A DNA stretch of 64,000 nt from Hippopus hippopus (lineage: Eukaryota; Mollusca; Bivalvia; Cardiida; Cardiidae). The notes beneath the pieces are model-generated. The model did no database searches and was not told the origin of the DNA. It worked only from the letters and a program-made list of their open reading frames with translations. A program made the position numbers and the translations under genes. Each line of letters starts with the position of its first letter. The first letter of the stretch is position 1. The stretch spans positions 12,504,516-12,568,515 of the forward strand of contig OX328110.1 of NCBI GenBank assembly GCA_946811185.2. The letters run 5' to 3'. Shown here one piece after another: positions 1 to 11,159 of the stretch.

Positions 1-39
1 CAGATCAAGATCTGACTATTGAAGATTTAGTTTCATCTT

Positions 40-272
40 AACCGTTTACTGCACAATACCGACTTTTAACGACCTTAGGAAAAAAGCCTTTTGAAAACCT
101 TGTGAGAAAAGGAGAAAATGCTGGTAAACCAGCATTTTCTCCTTTTCCCACAATGTTTTCTACTCTATCAGACAGAAATTGCACCATTTGAGCCACATTG
201 AAATTGTCATCTGCAAAATTAATGCTCTCAATTTGGAAAATGCTAAAATTTTGTCATCTGGTAAAGGGTTAA
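40..272. mobile_element. Dyad MITE, copy at window start
   Basis: Both TIRs visible (AACCGTTTACTG and GGTAAAGGGTT). The centre is GGTAAACC, one base longer than usual. Confidence 0.7.
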
Positions 273-278
273 ATCTAC

Positions 279-783
279 TTATTTCATGCTTTACAGTAGT
301 TTATCATAAAATAACGGTGAAATATTTTTTGATATTTCATGGTTATGACCAGTGAAAAATACCGATTTTGTATTTCAACTCTTCAATTGAAGGCAGAAAC
401 AGTAGTTCCCACGCACTAGTTACCTAGTTAAAATTAGTGTGCTTCTCAACAACATGGAAATATGACATAATTTACCCTACATTTCTCGCGCTTTACGTTA
501 TATTGTAGTGCGTTGCTGTGCGGAGGGGGTACGCAATAGGGAATAACCGAAAAGAAATGTACTGAATTTTGATGTAAGTTCCGCCCAAAAAGGGTTAAAA
601 GCATGAGTTAAATAGAATATATATATATATTTTTTTTTCCCAAGGGAAAAGATTAAAATTCATTTCATCTTGTGAACATCATCGGTAATATTTTCACTCA
701 TGGCTCTGCCACCCGTGAAAATATTACAGATGATGTTCACTCAATGAAATAAATTTCTATCTTCCAATGTAAAACCCAAATAC
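279..783 (-). mobile_element. Hairpin-plus-tail element, family 1, copy 1
   Basis: Tail at 279-605, hairpin at about 625-775. The tip on the plus strand reads CACTCATGGC-TCT-GCCACCCGTG, the reverse of the usual tip and so in the expected orientation for a reversed copy. Confidence 0.65.
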
Positions 784-842
784 CCTATATATATCCATCA
801 TCTAATTATAATACTTTGTTTAAATACATGTACATGTATTCT

Positions 843-1031
843 GGGCCTGTATCAACCATCCATTTAGGCACCAACCATTCTTAAGAGCATTCTAATTCTT
901 AATTATCACTAGTTATCTACATCTGAGAGTACTGCAATTTCTGATTGGCTTAACCAAATTGTTTAGCCAATCAGAAGTTGTTACTTTCTAAAGTTAGAAT
1001 GAAATTAAGAATGTTTGATGAATATGGCCCT
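843..1031. mobile_element. 189-bp MITE with GGGCC ends
   Basis: Left GGGCCTGTATCAACC, right reverse GGGCCATATTCATCA. Centre CTGATTGGCTTAACCAAATT, mirrored by TTTAGCCAATCAGAAG. Related copies lie at 37880-37990 and 38228-38412. Confidence 0.6.
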
Positions 1032-1120
1032 AGTCTGGCCCTAGTCACGATATGACTGTTTAGAAGATTATGTTTGATCATAGATCTTCATGCACATCAA
1101 CCAATACTATGTTTAACTTT

Positions 1121-1400
1121 TAAAGACCCAGTTAAGGCCAAAATATCAAAGCAGGTGTCACAATACATCTAAATTTAAATCGTACCATTTAAAAGTATGG
1201 AAAATATTGTGGAGATGACAGTCTGTTAACGTGTGGTCTGGCCATATGTTAGTTGCTGGCAGAAAAAAGAATTTCAAAATCAGGCAAAAAGTAAACAAAA
1301 GACACAGCTACCTTGCAGGTTTTAACCTAGTTCTGAAGTCAATGACAGAGAAATTAACATTTTGTCATCTTCACAATACTTTCCATACTTTTGACCTTTA
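1121..1400. mobile_element. Partial copy of the 59940 palindromic repeat
   Basis: Shares AAGCAGGTGTCACAATACAT and AGTAAACAAAAGACACAGCT with the 59940 copy. The far arm merges into a dyad MITE. Confidence 0.6.
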
Positions 1401-1417
1401 TTATTACTTTAAGCAAA

Positions 1418-1590
1418 TGACAAATTTTAAACCAATCCAAACTGAAAGCATTGCAGATGACATAATAAATTTGGCAGAAGTAATGGGATTTATATGTGAA
1501 AGGTTTGAAAAGGTTGATGGAAAAGGAGAAAAAGCTGGTTACCAGCAATTTTTTCCTTTTCCTACAAAATTTTCGACAGCTTTCTGTTTT
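1418..1590. mobile_element. Dyad MITE, 5' end joined to another repeat
   Basis: Core GCTGGTTACCAGC with one intact arm. The left TIR is replaced by the repeat at 1121-1400. Confidence 0.6.
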
Positions 1591-1659
1591 CCTTTTTTCT
1601 CAAGGTCATTGGGGATGTATGAATCCTGTCGCTCTCTCAAGGTCATTGGGGATGTATGA

Positions 1660-1780
1660 TCCTGTTGCATTGACTATAAACAATCCTTGGAAACAAATTG
1701 GCCAAGCCAGGGTTCAAACCAGTGACCTTATGTTCTCAAGTCCTGTACACTACCTACTGAGCTACCATGGCTCAGCAAAA
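1660..1780 (-). mobile_element. tRNA-derived SINE, head fragment
   Basis: Degenerate head with a B-box-like CAGGGTTCAAACC and A-box-like ACTGAGCTACCATGG on the minus strand. Just before it, the 25-bp phrase CAAGGTCATTGGGGATGTAT is duplicated at 1601 and 1637. Confidence 0.55.
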
Positions 1781-2025
1781 ACCAATCAACTAATTTCCTA
1801 AGACAAGACAAAGGACCTTTTTCCATTCAAAACCACTATTCAATGGACTCAAATATAGGTGTGTTTTTTAATATAAGTGATTTCCAACAGATTTGACTAT
1901 TTCTATTTTCAGGCAGCTGAAAAGAACCAACAACTGCAATTAATTGCAATATTCATTGTGCCCTAAAAATTTTACAAAATATCCAATCACAAAATTATCT
2001 TACAATATATATCCATCATGATACT

Positions 2026-2694
2026 ATGGTGGCATATTTCTGCCACGAGATACGAGATAGCTATCATGATAATTTTACAAAACTATCGTGATAAATTAAA
2101 GTTTCCTGGAAATTTTATCGAGATAGTGAAAAGTTTCCTGAAAAAAATATCACAATAAACTTAATATTTTGACGCAAAATTTCTCAATCGTGAACGAAGC
2201 TGACATGCAAGATAAAATTATCGTGATAGTTCTACCTGTTTCTCGATATCTATAAATAGAAAATTTATCATTTGGATGAACTCGGCAGTTTTTGACTTCA
2301 CAAGATTGCAGTAAGTAAAAGTTCGAATAATTAATAATTGTAGCTTAATTAGTAAATTTTGACAAGACTCGAAATGAACAGAAGTCTGTAAAATCACAAA
2401 GACGACTCGAAATGCCTCCTACGAACACTTTAAAACCATTCAGGGAAAAGGAAAATTCATAAGGTTGTAGACGAAGATATTCCGAAACCGTATCTAATTA
2501 TAGATACCTTGAATGTCAGTTATGGGCATGAAAGCAAAAAAAATCATGATAACAGGTAGAATTATCGCGATATTCTTATCGTGAAAATTTTTATCATCTA
2601 GATAAAATTTCCAGGAAACTTTGTTTTATCACGATAGTTTTCTTAAATTATCATGATAGCTATCTCGTATCTCGCGGCAGAAATATGCCACCAT
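2026..2694. mobile_element. 669-bp foldback transposon with 8-bp duplication
   Basis: Starts ATGGTGGCATATTTCTGCC and ends with its mirror. The arms of about 150-200 bp carry many ATCATGATAGCTATCTCG-type pieces. Flanks ATGATACT (2018-2025) and ATGATACA (2695-2702) match at 7 of 8. Non-coding. Confidence 0.7.
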
Positions 2695-2867
2695 ATGATA
2701 CATAGTATCAAACAAATGATTTGAATATCAAAAAGTGTTGACGCAAGATCCTTATGCTTGTTCTGTGCAGAGTAATTCAATTTAATCTGTCTGTTATCTA
2801 GTTACCAGCATTTCCTCCTTTTCCAACATTGTTTTCAAAAGCCTTCTTCCTTAAGGTCTGTTAACTC

Positions 2868-3302
2868 CTAACCAACGACAAAATTTTAGACCTGTCCAAA
2901 TTGAAAGCATTTGCAGATAAGAAATTCAAAGAATGGAATTTTGCTGTCAAAGGGTAGAAAACATTGTGGTAAAAGGTGAAAATGCTGGTTACCAGCATTT
3001 TCTCCTGTTTCCAAAATGTTTTCAAAAACTTTTCTCTTCAGGGTTGTTTAAACGTGGAATTGTGTTGTATAGGGCTTAAGAAATAAAGATTGACTGTTCA
3101 GCCGAACTCTTTACTATAGCGACATAATTTTAGTGTAAACCATTATCAGAAGTAAACATATTTGGCTCAAATTATAAGCTTTGTCAGTGAGAAGTAGAAA
3201 ACAATGTTGCTAGTTACCAACATCTCTATTTCCAATAGTGTTTTCAAATGCCTTCTTCCTAAAGGTCAATAAAATACAGGATTGTGTGGTAAAGGGTTAA
3301 TG
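2868..3302. mobile_element. Two adjacent dyad MITEs
   Basis: One copy at 2868-3080 and a second, eroded copy at 3098-3302 (core CTAGTTACCAAC). A further truncated arm lies at 2805-2865. Confidence 0.6.
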
Positions 3303-3494
3303 ATGGATACAAGAGATAAAACTCCGATAAATTGAGAATTGCCTTGTTTCCAGCTATTTTCCTGTTGTAAAAACATTTTAAAAAGTTGAGTACCGGTATG
3401 CTACATGGCAATAAGAGATGTTGTGTGCTGGTGGTTCTGAAATTTTGTTAATGGTTTAGCAGATGACAGTAAATAATTGCCTGTTTCAATGTAT

Positions 3495-3895
3495 GATCAA
3501 AATTTCTTTCATCGGATGAAGGCAGGGGGCTATTATTTTTATGAGTGGCAAAGCCACAAGAGAAAATACATGTATGGCCTTTGTTTTTCACAAGATGATA
3601 AAAATTTTGATTATAAACTGAAAAAACAAACAATTATCCTATTTCGTCTATGCTCTTTGTTTTGACTTTTCTTTGCATGTTTATTTTTGGCTAATTGTGA
3701 AAAATAGGTGTGTTTTTCACGTGAAAGAGATCTATTCAATCTAGTCGGATATGGACTAGTTGTAATGATGACGTCATAAGTGATACTGACTACATCATAA
3801 AACATGACATTCACCTGCTAAAATTCATTGATGTTCTATAAATATCTGTGGTACGTCAAAAATAAAAGTTATAAAATTCACCAATGAATTATAAG
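3495..3895 (+). mobile_element. Hairpin-plus-tail element, family 6
   Basis: The hairpin (3495-3613) has imperfect arms GATCAAAATTTCTTTCATC / GATGATAAAAATTTTGATT and tip TGAGTGGC-AAA-GCCACAAG. The tail carries ATGATGACGTCATAAG near 3766. Family details are in the findings. Confidence 0.55.
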
Positions 3896-3954
3896 GATAT
3901 AACCTAATTCACTTTTGGATTTCTTTAAACTAATGAAAAGCATAAAAGAAAAAA

Positions 3955-4160
3955 AAAATACTTTATACTTATCCTTGTTGAAAGCATTTGAAGAATCAGA
4001 TAACACTTAAATGATCCGATTTGTTTTTCAACAGATAGAAAATAATCAGTGAGAAAAGAACAAAATGCTGGTTACCAGCATTTTCTCCTTTTTGTACTGT
4101 GTTTTTGTGAACCTTCCCAAGACTCATAAAAACATGAAAAACTTTGATAAAAGGATCAAG
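3955..4160. mobile_element. Dyad MITE, eroded arms
   Basis: Core AAAATGCTGGTTACCAGCAT at about 4061. The outer arms are diverged and no clear TIR is left. Confidence 0.55.
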
Positions 4161-4189
4161 CAATGCCTACTAGATGTCTTTAACCATTT

Positions 4190-4410
4190 ACCACACAATC
4201 CCTGGTTTTATGAACCAGAAGAAGAAGCCTTTTGAAAACATTGTAGGAAAAGGAGAAAATGCTGGTAACCAGCATTTTCTCCTTTTCCCACAATGTTTTC
4301 TACTCTTCTGAAGTCAAGTTTCAATTTTTGAGTCATGTTTATTTTGTTGTCTGCAAAGGCTTTCAATTTGGACAAGTCTAGAATTTTGTCGTTTGGTAAA
4401 GAGTTCAGGA
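4190..4410. mobile_element. Dyad MITE (ACCCTTTACCA family), best copy
   Basis: About 220 bp, palindromic overall. It starts AACCATTTACCACACAATCC and ends TTTTGTCGTTTGGTAAAGAG, so the TIRs read roughly AACCCTTTACCA. The centre is a perfect dyad around GGTAACC: GGAGAAAATGCTGGTAACCA and its mirror. The outer arms carry AAGCCTTTTGAAAACATTGT on one side and GCAAAGGCTTTCAATTTGGA on the other. There is no coding capacity. About two dozen copies occur in this window. Confidence 0.75.
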
Positions 4411-4427
4411 CTAATAATTCCAAATAT

Positions 4428-4650
4428 TATTGGTTGAATGGTGTTTTACTCCACTCTCAAGATTATTTCAGCCAGATCCTGGCAACAGCCAACATATATG
4501 TCCTGGGTTTCACCAGTAATAGGCTAGGGCTCTGAAGATTCTTGCCCAAGGACCCTCCCACAAAAGACTATGTGCCTACAGCCAGGCTCAAACCTGTGGC
4601 TTCTATGTTACAAGTCATACATTACCACTGACCAACACAGGAACACTTAA
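4428..4650 (-). mobile_element. Second SINE family, copy 1
   Basis: A different SINE: 3' part GAATGGTGTTTTACTCC, middle CCAGTAATAGGCTAGGGCTC, and a head in reverse (CAGGCTCAAACCTGTGGC then ATTACCACTGACCAAC). Confidence 0.6.
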
Positions 4651-4738
4651 GGAGTATTTAAGAAAGAACATCAGAAAGCCTGTAGTGCACATTTTGGTCC
4701 TGAATTTGAGTTGTCAAATATTTTATGAGAAATATAGC

Positions 4739-5110
4739 ATCTAACATGAGTTGGCTTTAAAGATAAAATTTTATAACATGAGTCAAGGGAAATGTTATTA
4801 AGCGAGCCTATGGCGAGCTTAGTAACATTTTCCTTGACGAGTTTAATAGAAGTTTATCTCAAATGCCAACCATTGTCAGATTCTTTTTATCACATAACGA
4901 TATTTCACGAAATATAGATCAGATGATGCAAAACAATTTTAGATGCACCAACAGTAGTATCCATAAAACCTATTCACTTCTATGAAATACGTGCGAAATG
5001 ATGTCAAAAATGACATCACACAAATGTGATATCAAACGTGTATAAGATAAGAAAATTCGTAATGGGTATACATGTATTACACTGAAAACAAGGGAGGTTA
5101 TGTGATAAAT
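4739..5110 (+). mobile_element. Hairpin-plus-tail element, family 2, copy 1
   Basis: Tip AAGCGAGCC-TAT-GGCGAGCTT. The tail has AAATGATGTCAAAAATGACA, one change from two TGACGTCA sites. Confidence 0.7.
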
Positions 5111-5177
5111 CTTGATCAATTCAGCATTAAAAAAAGCCTTATTTGAATGTTCAGTCCAGACTGGTATCCGTCTATTT

Positions 5178-5605
5178 AACCCTTTACCACATAATCCAGA
5201 GCTTCAACCACCTTGAGAAAGAAGGCTTTTGAAAACATAGTAGGAAAAGTAGAAGAAAATTCACCACAATGTATTCTTTCCTGTAAAAAATCAGATTTCA
5301 TTTTTTGAATAAAATTTACTTCGTTGTCAGCAAATGCTTTCAATTTGGATGAGTTTACAATTTTGTTATTTTACTCTTTGCCAAATGACAAAATTTTAGA
5401 CTTGTCCAAATTGAAGGCATTTGCAGACGAGAAAATAAAAGTGACTAAAATTGGAAACTTGACTTTAGAAGAGTAGAAAACATTGTTAGAAAAGGAGAAA
5501 ATGCTGGTAACCAGCATTTTCTCCTTTTCCCACTATGTTTTCAGAAGGCTTCTTCCTCTGGGTCGTAAAAACCAGGGATTCTTTGGTACAGTGTTAATAA
5601 AGGGT
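5178..5605. mobile_element. Two dyad MITEs in tandem
   Basis: The first copy (5178-5390) has lost its central dyad. The second (5372-5600) is intact and includes GGAGAAAATGCTGGTAACCA. Confidence 0.65.
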
Positions 5606-5829
5606 TCAAAAAGCATTTTGAAAGTAATGATTAAAGTCAAAGAAAAAAATTAAACTGAAAAAAATTCACCAGTATATTTTCTAAATCTGGTTTTAACACT
5701 TGTATTACACATGAAGGGCACGTACCAAATTAAAAATACATATTTTCCTTATGTTAATTGTTGTTGTGGATCAGTACCCGAAAAATAAAATCTTACATTC
5801 GTCCTTAATGAATATACACAACAAAATAA

Positions 5830-6190
5830 AATTAGGACAATAAACCTGAAATTTGACTTAATAAGAATTGAAAACATTGTAGGAAAAGGAGCAAATGCTG
5901 GTTACCAGCATTTTCTCCCTTACCTATAATATTTTCAAAACCTTTCTACTAATTTTTAAACCTTTACCAAACAACAAAACTTTGAATTTGGCCAAATTGG
6001 AAGTATTTACAGACAACAAATATGATGCAACTTAAATGATGATTCCGTCCTTGACTGGGTTGAAAACATTTTTTGAAAAGGAGAAAAATACTGGTTTCTG
6101 GCATTTTCTCCTTTTCCAACGATTTTTTTCAAAAGCCTTCTCTCTTACAGTTGTTAAAGCCAAGGTTTGTGTGGTAAAGAGTTCAGTGAG
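5830..6190. mobile_element. Two dyad MITEs in tandem
   Basis: Cores at 5895 (GCTGGTTACCAGC) and 6090 (CTGGTTTCTGGCAT, diverged). Ends in GTGTGGTAAAGAGTTC. Confidence 0.6.
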
Positions 6191-6220
6191 TAAAATGACA
6201 GTTTCGTGCATTTAAATTAA

Positions 6221-6597
6221 GAAATAATCTCCTTTCTATCGTGGTTTATCGTTCAATAAACCACACTTGTGAGTTATGAGGCACAATAAATAATCCACGA
6301 GGGCGATAGCCCGAGTGGTTTATTAATTGTGCCTCATAACTCACAATGTTGTTTATTGAACGATAAACCACGACAGAAAGAAGATTATTTCAATTCTTAC
6401 ATGACCGACTCTTAATGAAAGAAAAACAAGTTCATACTTGGAGTAAAAATGCGGATGCAGATTATATTCCCTTGAATAACTTACTTACTTTATACAGAGT
6501 GACGTCACTCTACATAGAATGACATAGATTTTACCACGATTTCGTTGCACTGTGTTTATACAGCGGAATTCACGCGTCATGTTAGAATTGAGATTTA
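6221..6597 (+). mobile_element. Hairpin-plus-tail element, family 3, copy 1
   Basis: Stem TGAGTTATGAGGCACAATAA and mirror. Tip CCACGAGGGC-GATA-GCCCGAGTGG. The tail is bounded by CAATTCTTACATGAC / GTCATGTTAGAATTG and has GAGTGACGTCACTC. Confidence 0.75.
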
Positions 6598-6825
6598 AAC
6601 TCTTTTACCACACAAGCATAATACAAACTTGTCCAAATTGAAAGCATTTGCAGACAACAATTTCAATGTAGCTCAAATAATGCAATTTGTCTTTGATAGA
6701 GTAGAAAACCTTGTGGGAAAAGAAGAAAATGCTGGTTACCAGCATTTTCTCCTTTTCCCACAATGTTTTCAAAAGGCTTCTTTGAGTCTTTAAAGGCGTC
6801 ATTGTGTGGTAAAGGGATAAAGACT
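6598..6825. mobile_element. Dyad MITE
   Basis: Abuts the hairpin element ending at 6597. Starts AACTCTTTTACCACACAAGC and ends GTGTGGTAAAGGGAT. Confidence 0.7.
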
Positions 6826-7266
6826 TAAACTCTTAACAAAAACAACAAAATCTAAGATTGTTCCAAAGTCAAAGAATTTCAGGTTCAAAATGTCAAATAA
6901 ACAAAATGGTTCCTTGCAGCCAAGATATGAAAAAACCCAAATGATTCCACAGCTCTTTAAGAATACAATATTTCAGAAAAATGGCCAGTGTAGATTCAAG
7001 ATCAGAAAGCAGGTTCTGTTGAACCTGATCTTGATCTACACTGTCCACAAAAGTAACCAAAGCCATGATTGCCACTCTAAAGGTACACAATCAAACAGAA
7101 AATAGAGATACAAGCAATCCATGACACCTGCAGCTAAAGCCAGTTATAAGCCAACATTATCATATCACTGAGATACCAAGCAATGTGAAAACAGCAGATA
7201 ATGGCTCCAAAGGGCAAATTCTCCTTTAGCCACAATATTTTTAGGCATTGAACCTGATTCATTGTT

Positions 7267-8413
7267 CAGGGTTCTCCCTAGGTCCAGAATCTCAAGAGTC
7301 ATTGACTCTTGGGCCCAAATTTTCAAGAGTCAAAATGGAATTTCCAAGAGTCTAGTAGAAATGTCCAAGGGTCAAAATTATCAAGGAGAGATAAGGGTGA
7401 AATAATGAAAACTTTCCATTTATATTCTTTGTTTATGGATAGGAATTAGATAAGAAAATACCCTATCTTATGTAGAGACTTGTTGGAATGAAGTGGACAG
7501 AAGAATTTTAAATTGCAGCCCTAGCATGTAATTCATCTTGATGAATAAATGGACACAAACAACTTTTGAACTGTTTACCAAAGAACAAAAACTTTTGACT
7601 AGATCATAATTATTTTAGACATTTGCAGACGACAATTCAAATGTGGCTGGAACGACTTGGTTTGTCTTTCTTACCCCAGAACATTGTGGAAAAGGGAGGA
7701 AATAAAGGTCACATCCATTAAAGTGTTATTTCTTAAGATTTAAGTCTTCTTTTCTTGTCCAATTACTTTTTCTTTCACACTTGTTCCGGTTCCCCCCCAC
7801 CCCATCTTATCTATAGGTTGTTGTTTATTTTCATCTTAAAAAGTTTTTCCTAATTTTTAAACAGAGATTTTAGCTTTCACTTATTGTTTCATAAAGAAAT
7901 AAGTATAAATTCACTGTTTAAATTTGTCACCAAAGATGAAAAGATAGTTTGAAGTGCCTCTGATCGGACGATGTCAAAATGATTTCCGTTGTGTCATGGT
8001 TTTCACGTTTTTTTCCAGCGATCTTTTTTTCAAATCAGTTAATATTTTTTCAAGTATTACTGCATGATTTGACATAAATTTGTTAATTAGGGTAGCAGTT
8101 AACTTGAAAACCTGTCATTTTACTCTAGATAATTGGACTAAAACCTTTATCATGTTTTCAAAAATGACTCGCCACTCGCCAGCTTGATTACGTGTGATAA
8201 ACAGTGCTGCGTGCGTCTGTACAGTTGACACTGATCGTGTTTATTATAGGCTACATTCATGCTGGATGCATGCAACATAATTTATATAACCCTTTGGCTG
8301 GTAATCTCATGTGTCAAATTGACGCTTAGGCAGATATTTCTGAGCGTCAAAAACGGGTCATTTCGGATTTCCATGCGTCAAAACCCGGAGTCCCGGGTCA
8401 AAGGAGAACCCTG
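7267..8413. mobile_element. 1.15-kb element with CAGGGTTCTCC ends (hAT-like)
   Basis: Begins CAGGGTTCTCCCTAGG and ends CAAAGGAGAACCCTG. ATTGTT flanks both sides (7261-7266, 8414-8419). CAGGG ends fit hAT, but only 6 bases of the expected 8-bp duplication agree. A dyad-MITE arm is nested near 7570-7700. No long reading frame. Confidence 0.5.
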
Positions 8414-8489
8414 ATTGTTGAATATTCATTTATAAAGAAGATCTTTTCAAAGACTTCCTCCACAAATTTGACTCAGGGGGTTATGTATT

Positions 8490-8695
8490 AACCCTTTACA
8501 ACACAATACAGAGCTTTAAAGACTCCGATTGAAAACAGTGGCAAAAGAAGTAAATGCTAGTAACAAGCTTTTTTTTTTGCTTTTTTCTACGTTGTTTTCT
8601 AACCTTCAAGAGACATTCATCGTCTGCAAATGCTTTCAATATGGACAAGTCTAAAATTCTGTCATCTGGTAAAGTGCTAACCCTTTCCCAAAGGA
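8490..8695. mobile_element. Dyad MITE, centre decayed
   Basis: TIRs AACCCTTTACAAC and GTAAAGTGCTAACC remain. The centre reads CTAGTAACAAGC. Confidence 0.55.
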
Positions 8696-9595
8696 CAACT
8701 TTTTTTAAATCTTCCATACCGAAAAATCGAAAATTGGTATTCATACAATGAGCCATGCTCTGTGAAAAGGGAGCTTAATACATCTGCAAAAAGCATCAAC
8801 CCATGTCAGCCTGCACATTTCATGCAGGCTGATCTGGATCGAAACTTTTTGCTTTCAGTCAATTTTCTGCAAGTTAAAGGACCATTCTACCCCAGAATTT
8901 AGCCAGTAACTATAACTAACTATACTATCCATACCTGTATTTATGATGACTTCCCTGTTATAATGCATTATACAGATGCATTGAGCCCTATTTTCACAGA
9001 GCACAGCTCAAATAAGTTGAAAGCCTCTGACAAAATTAATTGCCTTGTGAGCACAAAGAGGAAATTGCATGTAACAAGAAATTTCACCTTCTCCCCCTAT
9101 GTTTGACTGTTTGGTAAAGGGTTTGGGTTTCACACTTACCAAAATATCTAACAACATAGATATCCTTTGACCCTTCACCAAAAGACAAAAATTTTCCATT
9201 TTGGAGTCGTCCAAATTATAAGCATTTGCAAGATGACAATCAAAATATGGCTGATATAGTGAGATTTGGCTTTGAAAGGATATAAAACAATGTTTTCAAA
9301 AGCTCTCTTTGTCCCAAAATGAGCAATCTGATCTTGGATAGAGCTACCTGACCTTCTCTTTAATTTTCACCTAAACAAAAAATTCTTTCACTCCGAGTCA
9401 TATAGCAGTTTTAACCCGAGAGAAAAAAAAAATACAATGATCTGACAACTGTCTGTTTTATATCAGAAGTGCCTATCTTAAATGAGATTGGGTATGAAGC
9501 ATTGCAGAGACCGATCTTGGGCTGGGTGCACAGATTTCGGTTCTAGATGTGAAGGAAGCTAGGTGGAAGGGTAGGAAGGATCATGTTACAGCACT

Positions 9596-11155
9596 TCATT
9601 CATTTTCTTCCATTTCAGAATCTCCATAATCACTATCTTCTTGCTCAACAACTTCTACAGCCTCATTATAAAGTTCTCTCCGTAACTCTACCACACGAGA
9701 CGCCTGAAAGAAAAATAAAACAAGATCTTTATTACATCATGTGAGGTACAGCAATGTGGTTTCATTCTGAAGTCATAGTTGATATATTGGGTCTATACGG
9801 CCTGCAACATGCGAAAAGGGGCATTCAGACATTTGCGTAAAGTGTCGTCTCGGACCAGCCTGCTCAGTCCATGCAGGCTAATCCGAAACGACACTTTCCG
9901 TTTTTATGTAATTTTCTGTTTTGCGCAAGTCTACTGTAGCACAAAATCTAATGTAGTTGTAAAGTGCCGTCTCTGATTAGCCTGCGTGGACTGCGCAGGC
10001 TGATCTGAGACGACACTTTACGCAAATGTCCAAATGCCCCTTTTCATGTGATGCAAGCCATATAAAAATACCTCATTGTTTTCAGCAGTACTTGAACATA
10101 TTATTACTGACATAATAAAATGATTTCAGTGTCTCCTAAGTTACACCATACAAGATTAGAGCTCTGCAGTTTCTTTCCTAAAGTCACTATCATGATGTTA
10201 TTGTTGTAATTGACGTAGACTCATGACCAGATGCCCGGCTAGCTCACTTGATAGAGCTGTGGCACTAGTGTTCAGGGGGTTGTGGGTTCGAGTCCCATAT
10301 CGGGCACACTTTTTCCTCCCTTGATTTACTTCATTGGCGAGTTGCGAGAAGGTGATTTGGTGAATGTGGGTTTGCGGCACCAGCGGTCCGTTGGGGCCAC
10401 GTCACCAGAGGGGGGAGTTGGTGACTCACAGAAAATCAAGAGGGGGTGGAGTGTTGCAGTTGACATTGGGTGGACTTACGACCAGATGCCCGGCTAGGTC
10501 AGTTGGTAGAGCTGCGGCACTAGTGTCCTGGGGGTGGTGGGTTCGAGTCCCAAGTCGGGCACACTTTTCTCCCATGATCTACTTATGTTGACCTATATCA
10601 CACTCCAAGTATTGCGTATACATACATAGGATTCTTGCACATTCTATCTTAATGATTTTTTTCCATATTTGGCCTTCTCTTAAATTCATTGGAAGACAGA
10701 GGGACATGAAGAAAGAAGGAAGAGAATGAGAAAAGATGGGGAAGTGAGGGAGACGGCTAATAGAATTTAGAAAGGTAGATTGAAAGGAAAGAGAGAACCA
10801 GAAACAAAGAGAGACAGGCTGGTAGATAGAAAAACAGGGAGATTTTAAGTCCTTCAAAATCCCAAACCTTTTTATTTGCGTATTCATAATACATATTCCT
10901 AAGGCCTTCCACAACAGCTAACCGCAATCGCAGTTTATATCTGAATACCCGATGATTGTTCTTTTTAGCACAATTGTATCTTTTGTGTATACTTTCCATT
11001 TTTCTATTTAATAGGTTTATTTGATTACAAGCTTTTCTAAAACGAATTTCTGTCTGTTGAAGTTCATTTTTCATTTCAATAACAGAGTCCGGTTTTGATT
11101 CCGTCTTTGCTGCGCTTGATCGAGTCACTCTTCTTTCACTCCGTCTGGTTGCCAT
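9596..11155 (-). CDS. Small two-exon gene, unrecognised 131-residue charged protein
   Basis: Exon 1 is 11155-10868 (96 codons, from ATG) and exon 2 is 9703-9596 (35 codons plus TGA). The intron has a GTTTGG donor after AAAAAG and a CTTTCAG acceptor, both in phase 0. The protein has a basic N-terminus (MATRRSERRVTRSSAAK), a central stretch likely to be helical or coiled-coil (about residues 25-110) and an acidic tail (EQEDSDYGDSEMEENE). This basic-helical-acidic layout fits a nuclear or chromatin-associated small protein, but that is inference. A longer read-through of exon 1 into the intron gives an alternative end, so the donor needs transcript support. The intron holds the two tRNA-like heads at 10233 and 10488 and the repeat at 9790. 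Confidence 0.65.
9790..10060. repeat. GC-rich hairpin repeat, double-hairpin form, in the intron of the small gene
   Basis: Two hairpins in a row: GTCTCGGACCAGCCTGCTCA and GATTAGCCTGCGTGGACTGC with mirrors. The outer ends GACATTTGCGTAAAGTGTCG and TACGCAAATGTCCAAATGCC are inverted. Confidence 0.65.
10233..10306 (+). repeat. tRNA-Lys-like SINE head, first copy
   Basis: 74 nt with a 7-bp acceptor stem (GCCCGGC/ATCGGGC), A box TAGCTCACTTGATAGAG and B box GGGTTCGAGTCCC. It looks like tRNA-Lys except for the anticodon arm, which is replaced by a CACTAGTG palindrome with no proper stem. It is therefore a tRNA-derived head or pseudo-tRNA rather than a working tRNA gene. Confidence 0.7.
10488..10561 (+). 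repeat. tRNA-Lys-like SINE head, second copy
   Basis: Second 74-nt copy 255 bases after the first, with the same CACTAGTG in place of the anticodon arm. Both copies share flanks (ATGACCAGAT or ACGACCAGAT before, ACACTTTT after), so the two form a dimer or tandem duplication. Confidence 0.7.
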
Positions 11156-11159
11156 TTTA

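Noticed and set aside
10233..10561. Two functional tRNA genes
   Set aside because: Both lack a 5-bp anticodon stem and a readable anticodon, and both carry the same extended repeat flanks.
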